Shown in pieces: positions 8,602 through 17,485 of a stretch of DNA of 64,000 nt; position 1 is the first letter of the stretch; the number at the start of each line of letters is the position of its first letter. The stretch lies in contig JAJPIC010000024.1 of the NCBI GenBank assembly GCA_021324915.1, forward strand, positions 62,001-126,000, read 5' to 3'. The notes beneath the pieces were generated by a model. It was not told the DNA's origin and did not search any database. It saw only the letters and a program-made list of their open reading frames with translations. The DNA is from Beijerinckiaceae bacterium (GTDB lineage: Bacteria; Pseudomonadota; Alphaproteobacteria; Rhizobiales; Beijerinckiaceae). Made by a program: the position numbers and the translations under genes.

Positions 8602-10574
8602 AGGTCGGCGCCGACGGGAAGGCGGATATCGGCTTCGATCTTCCTGTATTCAATGGAACGGTGCGTCTCATGGCTTTTGCCTGGAGCAAGAGCAAGGCCG
8701 CGAGCACGAGCGCCGACGTGATCGTGCGCGACCCGGTCGTCGTGCAGGCAACGCTCCCGCGCTTCCTCGATATCGGCGATCGTTCGCGCTTCCAAGTCGC
8801 GATCGACAATGTCGAGGGCGCAGCCGGCACCTATTCTTACGATGTGGACGTTCGCGCGCCGCTCGACATGGCGGCCGGCGCCCGCCACGGCACGATCAAG
8901 CTCGCAGCCGGACAGAGGACCGCGCTGTCGCTGCCCATTACCGCGACCGGCGTGGGCGAGGGGGGGCTCGATTTCAAATTGAGCGGGCCGGGTTTTGCCG
9001 CCACGCAGAGTTTCGCCCTAAGTGTCGAGCCGGGCACATCGAGCCTCTATCGGCGCGTCGTGCGGCGTCTCGCGCCGGGCGACAGTTTCGTCCTGACGAG
9101 CGATCTCCTTGCCGAATTCGTGCCTGGCACGTCCCGCGTCTCCGCAGCGGTCTCGAATATTTCCGGCATCGACGTTGCGGCCCTGCTCCATGAACTCGCC
9201 GTCTACCCGTTCGAATGTTCGGAGCAGCTCGTCAGCCGCGCAATGCCGCTCCTCTATGCCAACAAGCTTGCAGATCCGCAGGCCCTTTCGCTCGATGCGG
9301 GCATCGCCGATCGCGTGAACAGGACGATCGCGCTCCTGCTCGCGCGCCAAGATTCGACCGGTGCCTTCGGGCTCTGGTCGGCCGACAGCGCCAATGACAT
9401 GTGGCTCGATTCTTTCGTCACCGATTTCCTCACGCGTGCACGCGAGAACAATTACGACGTGCCGCAGAAGAGTTTCGATATGGCGCTCGAGCGTTTGCGC
9501 AATTACGTCGCCAATACGAGCGAGGTCGAAGCGGGGCAGAGCGCGGCGCTCGCCTATGCCGTCTATGTCCTGGCACGCAATGGTCAGCCGGTGATGGAAG
9601 ACTTGCATTATCTCGCCGACGCCCAGCTCGACGCATTCAAGAGCCCGCTTGCGCGCGCTCAGATCGCCGGCGCGCTCGCCCTGCTCGGCGATCGCGGACG
9701 CGCGGTCAAGGCTTTTGCCGCCGCCGACGAGAGCCTCGCAAATCTGCAGGACACCGCCTTTTCGCGCACGGATTTCGGCTCAAAGCTGCGCGACGGTGCC
9801 GGCGTCCTGGCGCTTGCGGCGGAAGGTGGCGCAGATGCCGCCGATATAGGACACGCGGTCGAGGTGGTCGAACAAGCGCGCGCGGCCACTCAACTGACGA
9901 GCACGCAAGAAAATGCGTGGATGGTTCTGGCGGCGGAGGCGCTTGCTGGGCGCAATGCATCGATTGCGCTCAATGTCGCGGGCATGCCGCATACCGGCAC
10001 TTTCTACGGTACGTGGACGGCTGCCGCTCTTGCCAAGCAGCCGATCAAGATCAGCAATCAAGGCGAGCAAGCCGCCGACCTTGCGCTCACGACCATCGGC
10101 AATCCGACGACGCCAGAGCCCGCAGGCGGGCACGGCTACCAGATCGAGCGTGCCTATTACACGCTCGACGGCAAGAAGCTCGATCCTGCCAAAATCAAGC
10201 AAAACGATCGTTTCGTCGTCACGCTCAAGGTCACCGAGACCGAGGCCGCCTATGCCCATCTCGTCTTGAGCGATCCACTGCCTGCCGGGCTCGAGATCGA
10301 CAATCCCGATCTTTACGACGGCGGCTCGGTCGATGCGCTCTCGTGGGTGAAGAGCGACATCCAGCCGACGCATACCGAGTATCGCGATGATCGGTTCGTC
10401 GCAGCCTTCGATCGCGACGGCCAGGATCAGGCGACCTTCAGTCTCGCCTATATCGTGCGCGCCGTCTCGCCCGGTCATTATCTCGCGCCGCCCGCAACGA
10501 TCGAGGACATGTATCGCCCGCAGCGCTATGGCCGCACGGGTTACGGCACGCTCGACATCTCGGCGCCGAAATGA
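8598..10574 (+). CDS. Bacterial alpha-2-macroglobulin, C-terminal part with thioester motif (frameshifted)
   Basis: This is the second part of the same alpha-2-macroglobulin. It holds the thioester motif C-S-E-Q at 9216-9227 within VYPFECSEQLVSRAMPLLY, the site that forms a covalent bond to attacking proteases. A helical thioester domain follows (QDSTGAFGLWSADSANDMWL) and then a C-terminal macroglobulin domain ending GYGTLDISAPK. The open frame starts formally at GTG 8598, overlapping the preceding TGA, but the family sequence extends back to about 8502 without a start. Alone it would lack a signal peptide. It overlaps pbpC by four bases (ATGA). Confidence 0.85.
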   Translation: MKVGADGKADIGFDLPVFNGTVRLMAFAWSKSKAASTSADVIVRDPVVVQATLPRFLDIGDRSRFQVAIDNVEGAAGTYSYDVDVRAPLDMAAGARHGTIKLAAGQRTALSLPITATGVGEGGLDFKLSGPGFAATQSFALSVEPGTSSLYRRVVRRLAPGDSFVLTSDLLAEFVPGTSRVSAAVSNISGIDVAALLHELAVYPFECSEQLVSRAMPLLYANKLADPQALSLDAGIADRVNRTIALLLARQDSTGAFGLWSADSANDMWLDSFVTDFLTRARENNYDVPQKSFDMALERLRNYVANTSEVEAGQSAALAYAVYVLARNGQPVMEDLHYLADAQLDAFKSPLARAQIAGALALLGDRGRAVKAFAAADESLANLQDTAFSRTDFGSKLRDGAGVLALAAEGGADAADIGHAVEVVEQARAATQLTSTQENAWMVLAAEALAGRNASIALNVAGMPHTGTFYGTWTAAALAKQPIKISNQGEQAADLALTTIGNPTTPEPAGGHGYQIERAYYTLDGKKLDPAKIKQNDRFVVTLKVTETEAAYAHLVLSDPLPAGLEIDNPDLYDGGSVDALSWVKSDIQPTHTEYRDDRFVAAFDRDGQDQATFSLAYIVRAVSPGHYLAPPATIEDMYRPQRYGRTGYGTLDISAPK

Positions 10575-12634
10575 AAACGCGCTGGCTCGCCGGCGCCGTT
10601 CTCGGCCTTGCGATCCTGCTCGCGGGAATGGGCGCGGCATGGCGCGTCTATGTCCATTCGCTCGGTCCGCTCGATCTTGCGCAGGCGCAGCAAGCTTCTC
10701 CCGTCGTGCTCGACCGCGACGGCAAGCTGTTGCGCGCCTTCACGATGCCGGATGGACGCTGGCGGCTTCCGGTGACGCTCGACGACGTCGATCCGCGCTT
10801 CGTTGCTCTATTGCTCGCCTATGAGGATCATCGCTTTTACGCCCATCACGGCATCGATCTCGAAGCCCTCGGCCGTGCCGCGCTGCAATTGGCCTTGCGC
10901 GGTCATATCGTCTCGGGGGGATCGACTCTGACGATGCAAGTCGCGCGGCTGATCGAGCCGCGGCCGGAAAAATCTCTCGGCACGAAAATCCGGCAGATCG
11001 CCCGCGCGCTCGAGATAGAAGCGCATCATCGCAAATCGGCGATCCTCGATCTTTACCTCGTCCTCGCGCCCTATGGCGGCAATATCGAAGGCCTAAGGGC
11101 CGCGAGCCTTGCCTATTTCGGCAAGGAGCCGAAACGCCTCAGCCTTGCGGAAGCCGCGCTGCTCGTCGCTTTGCCGCAAGCGCCGGAAGCGCGCCGACCC
11201 GATCGGTACCCCGATCGTGCCCGGGCGGCACGCGATCTCGTTCTCGACCGAGCCTTCGCCCGCGGCGTCATTACGCGGGCCGAGCGCGATGGCGCCAAGC
11301 ACGAGAGCGTGCCGCAGGTGCGGCGCGACTTCCCGACTTTCGCGCCGCACGCGGCAGAAGCGGCGCTGCGCGCCGATCCGGATCATCGCATTCATCGGCT
11401 GACTCTGTCGCGCGATTGGCAGGCTTCGCTCGAAGCGCTCGCCCGAGAAAGCGCCGAGCGGCTCGGTCCCAAACTTTCCGTCGCGATCCTCGTCGTCGAC
11501 AATGCGAGCGGAGAGATCCGCGCCCATGTCGGCGCCGCCGATTATTTTTCCGCGGAACGGGCGGGAGCGATCGATATGAGCCAAGCGCTGCGCTCGCCCG
11601 GCTCGGCGCTGAAGCCCTTTATTTATGCGCTCGCCTTCGAGTCCGGCATCGCCCATCCCGAAACTCTGCTCGACGATCGGCCGATGCGTTACGGGCTTTA
11701 TGCGCCGGAAGATTTCAACCTCGGCTTCGAAGGAACCGTCACGGCGCGGCACGCTCTGCAGATGTCGCTGAACCTGCCGGCCGTCGAGCTACTCGATGCG
11801 GTCGGCGCCGAGCGTTTTCTCGCGCGGCTGCGCAGTGCGGGCGCCGACATCGAGCTGCCGCAAGATAGCGAACCGGGCCTTGCCATAGGTCTCGGCGGGC
11901 TCGGCATCAGGCTGTGGGACCTCGCGCGACTCTATGCCGGATTGGCGCGCGGCGGCAGCGTGCCGGATTTGCACGAGAGCTTCGATGCGCCCCGCCTCGA
12001 GCCGCGCCGGATCTGCGAACCCGTATCCGCCTGGTATGTCGCCGATATCCTGCGCGGCGCGCCGCCGCCCGAGAACGCGCCCTATGGCCGGCTCGCCTTC
12101 AAGACGGGCACGTCCTATGGATATCGCGACGCTTTTGCGGTGGGCTTCGACCGCAGGAATACAATCGCGGTCTGGGTCGGGCGGCCGGACAATGGCGCGG
12201 TGCCGGGTCTCGTCGGGCGAATTGCAGCAGCCCCCATTCTGTTCGATGCATTCGCGCGGATCGGCGGCGCGTATGAATCGATCCCGCAGCCGGCCGACGC
12301 GCTTGTCGTGCGCACCTCCGATCTGCCGCCGCCCCTGCGCCAATTGCACGAAGACGCGCCGCGGGCCCTTGTCGGAAGCCAGGCGCTGAAGATCGTCTTT
12401 CCCCCCGACGGCGCACGCATCGACCTCGGCCTCTCGAACGGGGATGCCACGGATCTCGCGCTGAAGGCACAGGGCGGGGCGCCGCCCTTCCGCTGGATCG
12501 TCAATGGTGCCCCGGTCGGCGCGCCCGATCTGCGCCGGCAGTCGGCCTGGGCGCCTGATGGCGCCGGCTTCGCCCGGATTTCGGTGATCGACACGCGCGG
12601 CGCATCGGACAGTGTTGTGGTTCGGCTGGAGTAG
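10571..12634 (+). CDS. pbpC: Penicillin-binding protein 1C
   Basis: This 687-residue bifunctional class A penicillin-binding protein is anchored by one N-terminal membrane segment (about 6-29). The glycosyltransferase domain shows YEDHRFYAHHGID (catalytic Glu85) and GGSTLTMQVARL. The transpeptidase domain shows S345-A-L-K348, S399-L-N401 and KTGTSYGY. The extra C-terminal domain (about 600-687) is the PBP1C-type domain. It polymerises and cross-links peptidoglycan at the outer face of the inner membrane. Its start overlaps the alpha-2-macroglobulin stop; the pair is a known partnership in which the macroglobulin traps proteases while PBP1C repairs damaged wall. Confidence 0.95.
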   Translation: MKTRWLAGAVLGLAILLAGMGAAWRVYVHSLGPLDLAQAQQASPVVLDRDGKLLRAFTMPDGRWRLPVTLDDVDPRFVALLLAYEDHRFYAHHGIDLEALGRAALQLALRGHIVSGGSTLTMQVARLIEPRPEKSLGTKIRQIARALEIEAHHRKSAILDLYLVLAPYGGNIEGLRAASLAYFGKEPKRLSLAEAALLVALPQAPEARRPDRYPDRARAARDLVLDRAFARGVITRAERDGAKHESVPQVRRDFPTFAPHAAEAALRADPDHRIHRLTLSRDWQASLEALARESAERLGPKLSVAILVVDNASGEIRAHVGAADYFSAERAGAIDMSQALRSPGSALKPFIYALAFESGIAHPETLLDDRPMRYGLYAPEDFNLGFEGTVTARHALQMSLNLPAVELLDAVGAERFLARLRSAGADIELPQDSEPGLAIGLGGLGIRLWDLARLYAGLARGGSVPDLHESFDAPRLEPRRICEPVSAWYVADILRGAPPPENAPYGRLAFKTGTSYGYRDAFAVGFDRRNTIAVWVGRPDNGAVPGLVGRIAAAPILFDAFARIGGAYESIPQPADALVVRTSDLPPPLRQLHEDAPRALVGSQALKIVFPPDGARIDLGLSNGDATDLALKAQGGAPPFRWIVNGAPVGAPDLRRQSAWAPDGAGFARISVIDTRGASDSVVVRLE

Positions 12635-12651
12635 ACAAATCGAGCTATCGC

Positions 12652-13110
12652 GGAGCCGCCACTTTCCCGGCCGGCGCGAAGCGACGAGCCGGGATCCAAG
12701 ACGGTCCTGGATCCCGGATCTTCGCCCGCTTTGCGGGCTCGTCCGGGAAGGTGGCTAATTGGCGAGCGAAACGTAAATCGAGCCATTGCGGATCGCGTCG
12801 GAGCCGCCACTTTCCCGGCCGGCGCGAAGCGTCGAGCCGGGATCCAGGCTGACGGATCGCTGCCCTTTACGTAGACGGTCCTGGATCCCGGATCTTCGCC
12901 CGCTTTGCGGGCTCGTCCGGGAAAGTGGCTAATTGGCGAGCGAAACGTAAATCGAGCCATTGCGGATCGCGTCGGAGCCGCCACTTTCCCGGCCGGCGCG
13001 AAGCGACGAGCCGGGATCCAGGCTGACGGATCGCTGCCTTTACGCAGACGGTCCTGGATCCCGGATCTTCGCCCGCTTTGCGGGCTCGTCCGGGAAGGTG
13101 GCTAATTGCT
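12652..13110. repeat. Three tandem copies of a palindromic intergenic repeat (family B)
   Basis: Three head-to-tail copies begin at about 12651, 12799 and 12973 with CGGAGCCGCCACTTTCCCGG and end with a GTGGCTAATT block at about 12760, 12934 and 13107. Within each copy the outer arms CCACTTTCCCGG / CCGGGAA(A/G)GTGG and the inner arms CCGGGATCC / GGATCCCGG are inverted, so each could fold into a long hairpin. Spacing is 148 and then 174 bases. Copy 1 lacks a block of about 26 bases (around GCTGACGGATCGCTG) present in copies 2 and 3. Apparent open frames here are products of the repeat, not genes. Confidence 0.85.
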
Positions 13111-13128
13111 GGGGGACACAGGGAAATC

Positions 13129-14124
13129 TCACTGCCCCTGCGATCTGCGCGAATACGATTCCACATAGGCATGCGCCCGGTCTTCGATCATCGGATCGGC
13201 GGGATCGATCCCATCGGGCGTTACCGTCGGCAAGAAAACGATCTCGCGCTGAGCGATCGCGTTGTCGTCCATCGCCTTGCCGATCTCGATCGTGCCGAGT
13301 TCGATCGTCTTGCGCGTATCCGGCCAGGCGATCGACGGATTGGCGATGTCGTCACTTTTATCTGCCACTTGCAGGAAGAGCTTGAAGAAGATCGGCCCTT
13401 TGCCGAGGCGCGCCTTGATCTCTTTCGTCAGGTAATCGGGATCGGCTTTCGCGGCTTCGTCCTTGCCCAGAAAATGTTCGCCCGCCACAGGCCGGATCTG
13501 ATAGCGCCCGTAGGTGACTTGCCCCTGCGCATTGGTGAATTTGAATGTGTTGACGCCGTAATAGGATTCAGTCGCAAAGCTCTGAGGCGGCGGATTTTGT
13601 TTCTGCAGGAAAGCCGCTGCAGCGGAGTGATCGGCTTCGAACTTGTCGAGCGCGGTAGGTTTGCCAGCACCGGCGCCGGAGGCCGCGAGCGCATTGATGA
13701 AGGCAAGGAATTCATCGCTCGTCGCAACGGGGAACCCGTTATAGGACGAGGCGACGATGTCGGCCTCCGTATCGTTCGGAAGGTAGAATTTGATCGCCAT
13801 TCCGTGCGGGCTCGCCATCGGATCGGTGTCGGCGATTTTCGGATCGCCGGAGAAGTCGGAAAAGCGCACCACGATCTGCAGAGGTGCTGAGAAATTCTTC
13901 GCCTTCGTGACCGAGGCGGCATTCGGGCTCGGCGAAAAGATCCCCTGCATGAGGAAGCCTTTCGCATAGAGCGCGCGAGCGCCTGGATGCGCGCCGAAAG
14001 CTTTGTTGAGCGCATCGACTTGTTCGACCGCCTTTTGCTGAGCGGTCGGCGCCGCAAGGCCCTGCGCAGAGAGACCTGCCGACGCGACGGCGCTCGCAAT
14101 CAAAATCCGTCCGATCAAATTCAT
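13129..14124 (-). CDS. Catalase-related peroxidase (mini-catalase), periplasmic
   Basis: A 331-residue protein of the short catalase-related family, with a signal peptide (MNLIGRILIASAVASAGLSA, cleavage near GLAA). Family segments are IVVRFSDFSGDPKIADTDP, ASPHGMAIKFYLP and YYGVNTFKFTNAQGQVTYG. The proximal haem-ligand region is RAHAYVESYSRR, where Tyr320 is the likely iron ligand. The distal position that is His in catalases (VHA[RK]G) reads ALYAKG here, so Tyr53 stands where the catalytic His is expected. Peroxide-removing activity is therefore uncertain. It stands alone, near other oxidative-stress genes. Confidence 0.85.
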   Translation of the reverse strand: MNLIGRILIASAVASAGLSAQGLAAPTAQQKAVEQVDALNKAFGAHPGARALYAKGFLMQGIFSPSPNAASVTKAKNFSAPLQIVVRFSDFSGDPKIADTDPMASPHGMAIKFYLPNDTEADIVASSYNGFPVATSDEFLAFINALAASGAGAGKPTALDKFEADHSAAAAFLQKQNPPPQSFATESYYGVNTFKFTNAQGQVTYGRYQIRPVAGEHFLGKDEAAKADPDYLTKEIKARLGKGPIFFKLFLQVADKSDDIANPSIAWPDTRKTIELGTIEIGKAMDDNAIAQREIVFLPTVTPDGIDPADPMIEDRAHAYVESYSRRSQGQ

Positions 14125-14238
14125 AGGCTACGGCCCTCCCAGCGCCGTATGAGAGGGCGTTAAGGCCAAGTGGAATCTGGTTTTTCGATGGCAAAGCCGA
14201 AGCCGCACTGTCGGGCGCGACTGCGTCCGGCATCGGCT

Positions 14239-15219
14239 TTATTGGAAGCCGACAATTCTATGCGGCACGTAGGGCGCTTCGAGCTTGGCGATCTCCTCGG
14301 CGGTCAGGTTCAAGGAGAGTGCGGCGACCGCATCCTCGAGATGGTCCGGTTTCGAGGCGCCGATGATCGGCGCTGTGACGCCGTTCTTCTGCAGGAGCCA
14401 GGCAAGCGCCACCTGCGCGCGCGGGACGCCGCGCGCCTTGGCGAGCTCGCCGACCCGCGCCACGATCTGCCGGTCCGATTCGGAGGCAAGATCGTAGAGC
14501 GTCTTGCCGAATTGGTCGGTATCCTGGCGCTCGGTCGTCTCGTCCGGTTCGCGCGCCAGACGCCCGCGCGCCAAAGGGCTCCAAGGCAGTATGGCGATGC
14601 CCTGATCGATGCAGAGCGGCAGCATCTCGCGTTCCTCTTCGCGGTTGAGCAGATTCAAATGATTCTGCATGCTCACGAATTCCGTCCAGCCATTGAGCCG
14701 CGACGTATAGAGCGCCTTGGCGAACTGCCAAGCATACATCGAAGACGCGCCGATGTAGCGGACCTTGCCGGCCTTGACCACATCGTGCAGGGCTTCGAGA
14801 GTCTCGGCGAGCGGAACGGTCGGATCGAATCGATGGATCTGGTAGAGATCGACGAAGTCGGTTCCGAGCCGGCGCAAACTATTGTCGATCTCTTCGAGAA
14901 TGGCGCGGCGCGAGAGGCCGGCGCCGTTCGGCCCCTGATGCATGCGGCCATGCACCTTCGTCGCGATCACGAGATCGCGGCGCGGCACGAGATCCCTGAT
15001 CACGCGGCCGACGATCTCTTCCGATGTCCCGTCGGAATAGACGTTGGCCGTATCGAGGAAATTGATGCCGAGATCGAGCGCCCTTTTGATGATGGGGCGG
15101 CTTTTGGATTCATCGAGGGTCCAGGGATGGGGACCGCGGTTCGGCAGGCCGAACGTCATGCAACCGAGACAAATGCGCGAGACCTCGAGGCCCGTGCGAC
15201 CGAGCTTCACATAATCCAT
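14239..15219 (-). CDS. Aldo/keto reductase
   Basis: This 326-residue TIM-barrel NADPH-dependent oxidoreductase has the full catalytic tetrad: Asp56 and Tyr61 in FLDTANVYSDG, Lys88 in IATKVHGRM and His129 in LYQIHRFDP. The C-terminal cofactor-binding segment TAPIIGASKPDHLEDAV is also present. Sequence style resembles the YajO/Tas group acting on aldehydes and quinones. The native substrate cannot be told from sequence. It lies 34 bases downstream of ohr on the same strand, so the two may be co-transcribed as part of a detoxification group. Confidence 0.93.
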   Translation of the reverse strand: MDYVKLGRTGLEVSRICLGCMTFGLPNRGPHPWTLDESKSRPIIKRALDLGINFLDTANVYSDGTSEEIVGRVIRDLVPRRDLVIATKVHGRMHQGPNGAGLSRRAILEEIDNSLRRLGTDFVDLYQIHRFDPTVPLAETLEALHDVVKAGKVRYIGASSMYAWQFAKALYTSRLNGWTEFVSMQNHLNLLNREEEREMLPLCIDQGIAILPWSPLARGRLAREPDETTERQDTDQFGKTLYDLASESDRQIVARVGELAKARGVPRAQVALAWLLQKNGVTAPIIGASKPDHLEDAVAALSLNLTAEEIAKLEAPYVPHRIVGFQ

Positions 15220-15253
15220 TCGGTACTCCGGCTAATTTGCGAGCGGCAGTGCG

Positions 15254-15682
15254 TCAGACGACGTTGAGCTGGAAAGGCACGTTGCCGCGGATCGCGTTAG
15301 AATAGGGACAGACCTGATCGGCCTTCTGGACCAAAGCTTCCGCGTCCTCGCGCGACCATCCCGGCAGTGAGACTTCGAGCATCACCTCGAGGCCGAAGCC
15401 GCCCTGCGAGCGTGGACCGATCCCGACGCTCGCCGTCACACTGGCATCGGCCGGAACTTTGGCACCGCCGCCTTGCGAAGCAACGAACTTCATGGCCCCG
15501 AGGAAACAGGCCGCATAGCCCGACGCGAAGAGCTGTTCGGGATTATTGCCCGGCCCGCCCGCGCCGCCGAGCTCCTTCGGGGTTGCGAGATTGACCTTGA
15601 ACGTTCCGTCCTTGGTTTCGGCATGACCGTCGCGCCCGCCCGTCGCCGTGGCGCTCGTCCGATAAAGTACATTGACCGACAT
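15254..15682 (-). CDS. ohr: Organic hydroperoxide resistance protein
   Basis: This 142-residue Ohr/OsmC-family peroxidase begins MSVNVLYRTSATATGGRDGH. It has both redox cysteines, Cys59 in SGYAACFLGAM and Cys125 in ADQVCPYSNAIRGN, along with the active-site Arg17 and Glu49 (NPEQLF). It reduces organic hydroperoxides using lipoyl or dithiol donors in the cytosol. The ATG at 15682 has GGAGGG seven bases upstream. No MarR-type ohrR gene is visible beside it. The next gene on the strand is the aldo/keto reductase. Confidence 0.95.
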   Translation of the reverse strand: MSVNVLYRTSATATGGRDGHAETKDGTFKVNLATPKELGGAGGPGNNPEQLFASGYAACFLGAMKFVASQGGGAKVPADASVTASVGIGPRSQGGFGLEVMLEVSLPGWSREDAEALVQKADQVCPYSNAIRGNVPFQLNVV

Positions 15683-15763
15683 CAGACCCTCCAATCGATT
15701 GGCAGAGGATTAAGTGGAACCGGAACCCATGGAATCCAAGCAGGAGCGGAAGAATTCTCGACA

Positions 15764-15811
15764 GATCACGATGCTTTTGGATCGGATCGGTCCAAAAGCA
15801 TGAACGTGATC
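15764..15811. repeat. Dispersed palindromic element, family A, copy 2
   Basis: This 48-base copy of the GATCACG...GTGATC palindrome lies in the gap upstream of ohr. It is inverted relative to copy 1 (the longer arm is on the right). It is followed by a degenerate tail ending CCCGCTCTAG at the DUF1993 stop, similar to the hairpin beside copy 3. Confidence 0.8.
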
Positions 15812-15875
15812 GCTTCTGCAGCTTTTGGAGCCGGACTTGCGCGAAAATCGGTGTTCAATTTTTTCGCATCCCGCT

Positions 15876-16400
15876 CTAGCTGGTCCGCATCGGGATCGCG
15901 CCGAGGAAGTCGCGCTTGCCGATCTCGACGCCGCAGTGGCGCAGGATCGCGTAAGCCGTGGTCAGGTGGAAATGGAAATTCGGCAATACGAAAAAGTTGA
16001 GAAAATCCGAGCCCTTCATATGGCCCTTGCGCTTGGGGCCGAGCGGGACGGTGATCTCGCGTTCGGCCGAAGCATCGATTGCCTCCGAATCGAGCGATTT
16101 GAGATAGGCGATCGTCGTCGCGATCCGCGCCCTCAATTCATCGATGCTCGCCTCGTTGTCTTCGTAGCGCGGAGGCTCGACGCCGGCGAGTCGCGACGCG
16201 CCGTTCTTGGCGAGATCGCCAGCGAGTTGGACTTGCCGCGTGAACGGATACATGTCGGGAGCAAGCCGCGAATTGAGGAGAACAGCGGGATCGATCTTCT
16301 TGGCTTTGGCAAAGGCTTCGGCCTTGTCGAGGAGGCCATCGAGTGCGCCAAGGCCGGTGACGAAAGCCGGAACGGACGCCTGCGATACGGAAAACGGCAT
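15876..16400 (-). CDS. DUF1993 family protein
   Basis: This 174-residue DUF1993 protein of the DinB-like four-helix type begins MPFSVSQASVPAFVTGLGAL. It contains LAPDMYPFTRQVQLAGDLAK and ends with FFVLPNFHFHLTTAYAILRH, the His-rich helix usual for the family. The start ATG at 16400 has an ideal AAGGAGG; the longer frame from 16427 is rejected. The function is unknown; DinB relatives are metal-dependent thiol-handling proteins. Confidence 0.88.
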   Translation of the reverse strand: MPFSVSQASVPAFVTGLGALDGLLDKAEAFAKAKKIDPAVLLNSRLAPDMYPFTRQVQLAGDLAKNGASRLAGVEPPRYEDNEASIDELRARIATTIAYLKSLDSEAIDASAEREITVPLGPKRKGHMKGSDFLNFFVLPNFHFHLTTAYAILRHCGVEIGKRDFLGAIPMRTS

Positions 16401-16619
16401 CAATCTACCTCCTTGTGCGACCGCCAAATTTAGGTGCCGACGGGTGACGACCTATAGCCGATTGCGCTCTTGCCTTGCGGCGCCGAGGAATGACAAGCGC
16501 GTGATCTTCGGGATCGCAGATATGGTTGCAGGTGCGGCCTTGAAAGTGGCCGAATTCCGGGCCAAACGGGTAGGGCCGGGGAGCGCGGCCAGAGCTCCGG
16601 GGGGATTCTACGCTTTTCG

Positions 16620-17441
16620 ATGTTTCCGAGGTTCTTCACTTATCCGCCGATCGTCCTTCTCGGATTGGGGCTTCTTGCACAGCCCGCCGACGCCGAAGTC
16701 GTCAAGGCGCGCTATTCGGTGAGCCTCATCGGCCTGCGCATCGGCGAGGCGAACGCAATCGGGGCCATCCAACACGCCGCCTATCGCATCGGTCTCGACG
16801 CCAAGCTCACGGGCATAGCGGCCTGGCTCGCACATGTGAAAATGGCGCTCCAGTCTTCCGGCCATATCCGCAAGGGCGTCGTTCTGCCGAGCGCCTATGC
16901 GACGACCTCGGCCAATTCCGAACAAGTGCGCACCGTCCGGATGGCGCTCGATGCCGGCACCGTCAAGGCGGTCGAGATTACACCGCCCTTCGAGGATCGG
17001 GAGGGCAGGGTGCCGGTAACGGCCGCCAACAAACGCAATGTGCTCGATCCGATGAGCGCGCTGATTATGGCGGTGCCGCCGAACGAGCCGCTCGTCGGCC
17101 CGGCGGCGTGCAACCGCACATTGCCGATTTACGATGGCGTCGTCCGTTTTGACTTGACCATGTCCTATGCCGGTACGCGCGACGTCTCGGTCAAGGGCTA
17201 TTCCGGTCCGGTCACGGTTTGCAACGTCCGCTATCGGCCGATCGCCGGACACAGGCCGGATGCGCGCTCGACGCGTTTCATGATGGAGAATCGCGACATC
17301 GAAGCCTGGCTCGCTCCCGTCGAGCCGGCACATGTGGTCGTGCCCTTCCATGTTGCGCTGCGCACGCTCGCCGGCATGGCGGTCGTCGATGCAGTCGAAT
17401 TCTCGGTCGAGCCGGATACCGCGGCAAAGGCGGAGCGCTAA
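16620..17441 (+). CDS. DUF3108 domain protein, exported
   Basis: This 273-residue protein has a signal peptide (MFPRFFTYPPIVLLGLGLLA, cleavage near ADA-EV). The DUF3108 core starts KARYSVSLIGLRIGEANAIG and includes FDLTMSYAGTRDVSVKGYSG followed by PVTVCNVRYRPIAGH. The family is predicted to be a periplasmic beta-rich protein of unknown role. Two Cys residues (CNRT and CNVR) could form a disulfide. The GST-like gene follows 44 bases downstream on the same strand. Confidence 0.85.
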   Translation: MFPRFFTYPPIVLLGLGLLAQPADAEVVKARYSVSLIGLRIGEANAIGAIQHAAYRIGLDAKLTGIAAWLAHVKMALQSSGHIRKGVVLPSAYATTSANSEQVRTVRMALDAGTVKAVEITPPFEDREGRVPVTAANKRNVLDPMSALIMAVPPNEPLVGPAACNRTLPIYDGVVRFDLTMSYAGTRDVSVKGYSGPVTVCNVRYRPIAGHRPDARSTRFMMENRDIEAWLAPVEPAHVVVPFHVALRTLAGMAVVDAVEFSVEPDTAAKAER

Positions 17442-17485
17442 GCGCCGGGCCTCCCCTTTTCGTTGCCGCGCCAGGGAGAGGCGCG

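Noticed and set aside
8480..8610. Programmed frameshifting in the alpha-2-macroglobulin
   Set aside because: No slippery heptamer or downstream pseudoknot is visible near 8500, and the family does not use recoding.
12652..13110. Possible CRISPR array
   Set aside because: Units are 148-174 bases, carry internal inverted arms and have no short unique spacers; no cas gene is present.
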